Origin: Candidatus Coatesiibacteriota bacterium
GTDB lineage: Bacteria; RBG-13-66-14
Reading direction: 5' to 3'
Assembly (NCBI GenBank): GCA_014728185.1
Contig: WJMB01000037.1
Location: forward strand, 1 to 9,299
Length of the DNA: 9,299 nucleotides
The notes beneath the pieces are model-generated. The model was given only the letters and a program-made list of their open reading frames with translations. It was not told where the DNA came from and ran no database searches. Both the position numbers and the translations under genes were made by a program. The number at the start of each line of letters is the position of its first letter. Position 1 is the stretch's first letter. Positions 7,456 to 9,299 of the stretch are shown here, in pieces.

Positions 7456-7595
7456 TCAACGTGGCCGAATGCAGATTGGCCACTTGGCTGCTCAGTGCTT
7501 CTCATAAGCGGCGGAGCACCGATTCTTCCACTTCATCACTCCCGGCGTTCGCGCCGGGGTCGGGTCACTGCTAAACCCAATCACGAGGTGAAACA
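7456..7595 (+). other. Hairpin-rich 5' leader of the NYN gene
   Basis: Three potential stems lie in the 140-base leader. The first is GTGGCC-(G)-AAT paired with ATTGGCCAC around a GCAG loop (7461-7483), nine pairs with one bulge. The second is GTGCT paired with AGCAC (7495-7519). The third is CCCGGCG-TTCG-CGCCGGG (7541-7558), seven pairs around a tetraloop, followed by GTCGGGT rather than a T-tract and so not a standard terminator. The ribosome binding site GAGGTGA is at 7585-7591. No known riboswitch was recognised. Confidence 0.5.
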
Positions 7596-8123
7596 ATGAC
7601 CGAGCCGCGTGAATCCAAAAGCGCCCTCTTCGTCGACGGCGTCAACATGTTCTACGCCCAGAAGAAGCTGGGCTGGCACCTGGACTACAAGCGCATCCTG
7701 CACTACTTCGTCCCCAATCCGGAGCACCTGTACAACGCCTTCTACTACACCGGCGTCCAGCAGCCCACGGAGTCCAAAGAGGAGAACTTCCTCAACGCCC
7801 TGACCATGATGGGCTACACCGTGCGGCGCAAGCGCGTCAAGGTCATCTTCGACCTGGACACCGGCGAAGAGGTCCGCAAGGCCAACCTGGACACCGAGAT
7901 GGTCGTCGACATGTTCAACACAGTCGACAACTACGACCGGGCCATCGTCTTCTCCGGCGATTCCGACTTCGAGCGCGCCCTGGAGCTTTTGCGCACCAAG
8001 GGCAAGGAGGTCATCGTCGTTTCGACCCGCGGCATGGTGGCCATCGAGCTGATCAACGCCGCCGATCGCTACTACGATCTGCAGTACCTGCGCGAGGAGT
8101 TCGAGAAGCTGCCCGGAACCTAG
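7596..8123 (+). CDS. NYN-domain (LabA/DUF88-type) putative ribonuclease
   Basis: A 175-residue single-domain cytoplasmic protein with the PIN-like NYN fold, a family of metal-dependent RNases. The acidic motifs are in order: LFVDGVNMF with D14 and N17, KANLDTEMVVDM with D99 and D105, and VFSGDSDFERAL with D122 and D124. These are followed by the strand GKEVIVVSTRG (136-146). All acidic positions expected for metal binding are kept, so it is probably active. The length is usual for stand-alone LabA-like proteins. The ATG is supported by GAGGTGA a few bases upstream. It is monocistronic, with its own promoter at 7421 and terminator at 8147. Nothing next to it looks like an antitoxin or other partner. 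The RNA target is unknown; cyanobacterial LabA is linked to circadian gene repression, but that role should not be carried over. Confidence 0.88.
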   Translation: MTEPRESKSALFVDGVNMFYAQKKLGWHLDYKRILHYFVPNPEHLYNAFYYTGVQQPTESKEENFLNALTMMGYTVRRKRVKVIFDLDTGEEVRKANLDTEMVVDMFNTVDNYDRAIVFSGDSDFERALELLRTKGKEVIVVSTRGMVAIELINAADRYYDLQYLREEFEKLPGT

Positions 8124-8146
8124 ACCCGCCTTAACGAATACTCGGA

Positions 8147-8174
8147 GGGACCCCAAGGGGTCCCTTCTTATATT
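8147..8174 (+). terminator. Intrinsic terminator of the NYN gene
   Basis: GGGACCCC-AA-GGGGTCCC (8147-8164), best folded as seven pairs with a CAAG loop, is followed by the T-rich run TTCTTATATT. It begins 24 bases after the TAG stop. Confidence 0.87.
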
Positions 8175-8252
8175 GCAGAGGAGACTGCTCGATCCCATCG
8201 ATCATGATCGGCGCTTCTGAGCGTTCATCTCCAGACAGCGGGCCGGGTCTTT

Positions 8253-8272
8253 TCCATCAAGCTCCATCAAGC
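8253..8272. repeat. Tandem 10-base direct repeat
   Basis: TCCATCAAGC occurs twice back to back in the convergent intergenic region between the NYN gene and the C25-like gene. Two copies only, so chance duplication is likely. No function can be assigned. Confidence 0.5.
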
Positions 8273-8282
8273 CGATTGCATA

Positions 8283-8310
8283 CCAACGGGGGCCGCGCGG
8301 CCCCCGTTGG
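8283..8310 (-). terminator. Long perfect palindrome, probable terminator of the C25-like gene
   Basis: A 28-base perfect palindrome with arm CCAACGGGGGCCGC lies 23 bases after the stop codon of the minus-strand gene ending at 8334. It has no clear T-tract on either strand, so it is an atypical intrinsic terminator or an mRNA 3'-end stabiliser. Its core is nearly identical to the terminator stem at 6905. Confidence 0.6.
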
Positions 8311-8333
8311 TGGTACTCGGCTTACGTGGTGTT

Positions 8334-9299
8334 CTAGCGGGCGATGACCAGGCGGCTGGTCAGAACTTCGCCGCCGGCCTGGAGCCGGGCCAGGTAGACG
8401 CCCTCGGCGGTGCCGGAGCAGTCCCAGTTGATCACGTGGCGCCCGGCGGAGAGCTCACCAGCGACCAGGGTGGTCACCCGGCGGCCGGAGAGGTCGTAGA
8501 CGGCCAGCTCGACGTGTTCGGCCTCGGGCAGGGTCAGCTCGAAACCGGCGGCGGCGCGGGCCGGGTTGGGGTAGGCGCCGGAGAGGGAGCGGGACAGCGC
8601 GCCCTCGGGCATCATGATGGAGACCGGTCCGACGCGGAAGCTGCCGCCGTCGGCCTCGGTGATCTCGAGGTAGTAGTCGTTGCGGCCGGCGGCGGTGATG
8701 TCCAGGTAGTTGCCGCTGGTCGAGTTGAGGCTGACGTCGTTCAAGCGCTCGGAGCCGCGGTAGATGTCGAGGCCGGCGAAGGTGCCGTCATCGGCGATCT
8801 CCCAGCGGACCAGGGCGCCGTCCTCGGTTGCCGCTCCGTCGAAGGAGACGACATCGACGGCGGAGTAGTCGCAGTCGCAGGTGCCCTGGTAGGGGTAGTA
8901 CTGGGGCATGTCGACGGTGACGTAGAGATCGCCGTGGATCTCGCCGGTCAGGGTGAAGTCGGCCTGGCCGGAGGGGTCGGTCTGGGCGGTCTGGAAGACG
9001 GCGTCCTCCATGTAGACGCAGACGGTGGCTCCGGTGATGGGCGCGGTGGTGACGGTTTGGACGCTGACGGTGAAGTCGCCGCCGTTCCAGGTGTCGGGGT
9101 GCTGGACACTCAGGGTGGCGGGTTCATCGACCCAACTGCGGGTCTGGCAGGGTCCCAGGACGTTCTGGACGTACATTACCCAGCGCATGTAGGTATTGCC
9201 GGCCTGGGGGACGTAGTAGTCCTTGCTCCAGGTCTGGGCGACGCCGAACTCGGTGAAGCCCTCGTTGAAGACGGCCTCGAAGAAGCGGGCGTCGTAGAG
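8334..9299 (-). CDS. C-terminal part of a gingipain-like (C25) secreted protein with FlgD/T9SS-like C-terminus
   Basis: The frame stays open to the window edge, so this is the last 321 residues of a larger protein. The internal ATG at 9188 is not a likely start, because 37 good in-frame residues precede it. The first ~50 residues (LYDARFFEAVFNEG..., then MRWVMYVQNVLGPCQTRSWVDEP) match in layout the end of the peptidase C25 catalytic domain, where the usual wording is like NLFGDPE. Residues about 58-137 are the Ig-like domain that follows it in gingipains (VQHP, TVSVQTV, TGATVCVY, PYQGTC). Residues about 147-228 are fibronectin III-like, and about 235-321 form the FlgD-Ig/T9SS-type module with YPNP (243-246), VYDLSGRRV and GVYLARL. 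The catalytic His and Cys would lie outside the window, so protease activity is inferred. The stop is followed by the palindrome at 8283. Confidence 0.68.
   Translation of the reverse strand, partial: LYDARFFEAVFNEGFTEFGVAQTWSKDYYVPQAGNTYMRWVMYVQNVLGPCQTRSWVDEPATLSVQHPDTWNGGDFTVSVQTVTTAPITGATVCVYMEDAVFQTAQTDPSGQADFTLTGEIHGDLYVTVDMPQYYPYQGTCDCDYSAVDVVSFDGAATEDGALVRWEIADDGTFAGLDIYRGSERLNDVSLNSTSGNYLDITAAGRNDYYLEITEADGGSFRVGPVSIMMPEGALSRSLSGAYPNPARAAAGFELTLPEAEHVELAVYDLSGRRVTTLVAGELSAGRHVINWDCSGTAEGVYLARLQAGGEVLTSRLVIAR

Noticed and set aside
7190..7507. A 105-codon plus-strand frame before the NYN gene
   Set aside because: No ribosome binding site, no domain, and it runs across the strong promoter at 7421-7449 and the first leader hairpin.
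7596..8123. NYN protein as the toxin of a toxin-antitoxin pair
   Set aside because: It stands alone between its own promoter and terminator, and no small partner gene is adjacent.

Overview
The window is a GC-rich bacterial chromosomal segment with five complete or near-complete genes plus one gene cut by the right edge. No rRNA, tRNA, CRISPR array, transposase or phage gene is visible. Two secreted proteins end in a C-terminal module of the FlgD-Ig / type IX secretion type (PNP, VYDxxGRRV and GVYLxRL motifs). Together with the high GC, this points to an uncultivated lineage in or near the FCB group (Eisenbacteria- or Coatesbacteria-like). That placement is inferred from protein style, not from a marker gene.

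Left block (42-4021, all on the minus strand): transcription runs from a small cupin gene into recG through an ATGA stop/start overlap. After a 97-base gap with its own candidate promoter comes a secreted protein with an AMIN-like N-terminal half and a glutamine-amidotransferase-like C-terminal half. RecG is the only clear housekeeping gene here. Nothing links it functionally to the cupin beyond co-transcription.

Middle (4022-6938): a divergent intergenic region carries a consensus-spaced sigma70-type promoter surrounded by small inverted repeats. It drives an 842-residue secreted clostripain-family (C11) cysteine protease with four accessory beta domains, closed by a strong intrinsic terminator.

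Right (6941-9299): about 480 bases of visibly lower GC with no convincing gene lead to a second very good promoter. A 140-base hairpin-containing leader and a 175-residue NYN/LabA-type ribonuclease-fold protein follow, ended by another intrinsic terminator. Converging on it from the right is the C-terminal third of a secreted protein whose layout matches gingipain-family (C25) proteases and whose last ~180 residues follow the same plan as the C11 protease.

The main theme is extracellular proteolysis by two cysteine proteases of clan CD type with matching C-terminal sorting or anchoring modules. A smaller theme is a solitary, probably post-transcriptionally regulated NYN nuclease. I see no clear new multi-gene system. 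The least explained parts are the low-GC stretch at 6941-7420 and the near-identical palindromes that bracket the NYN locus.
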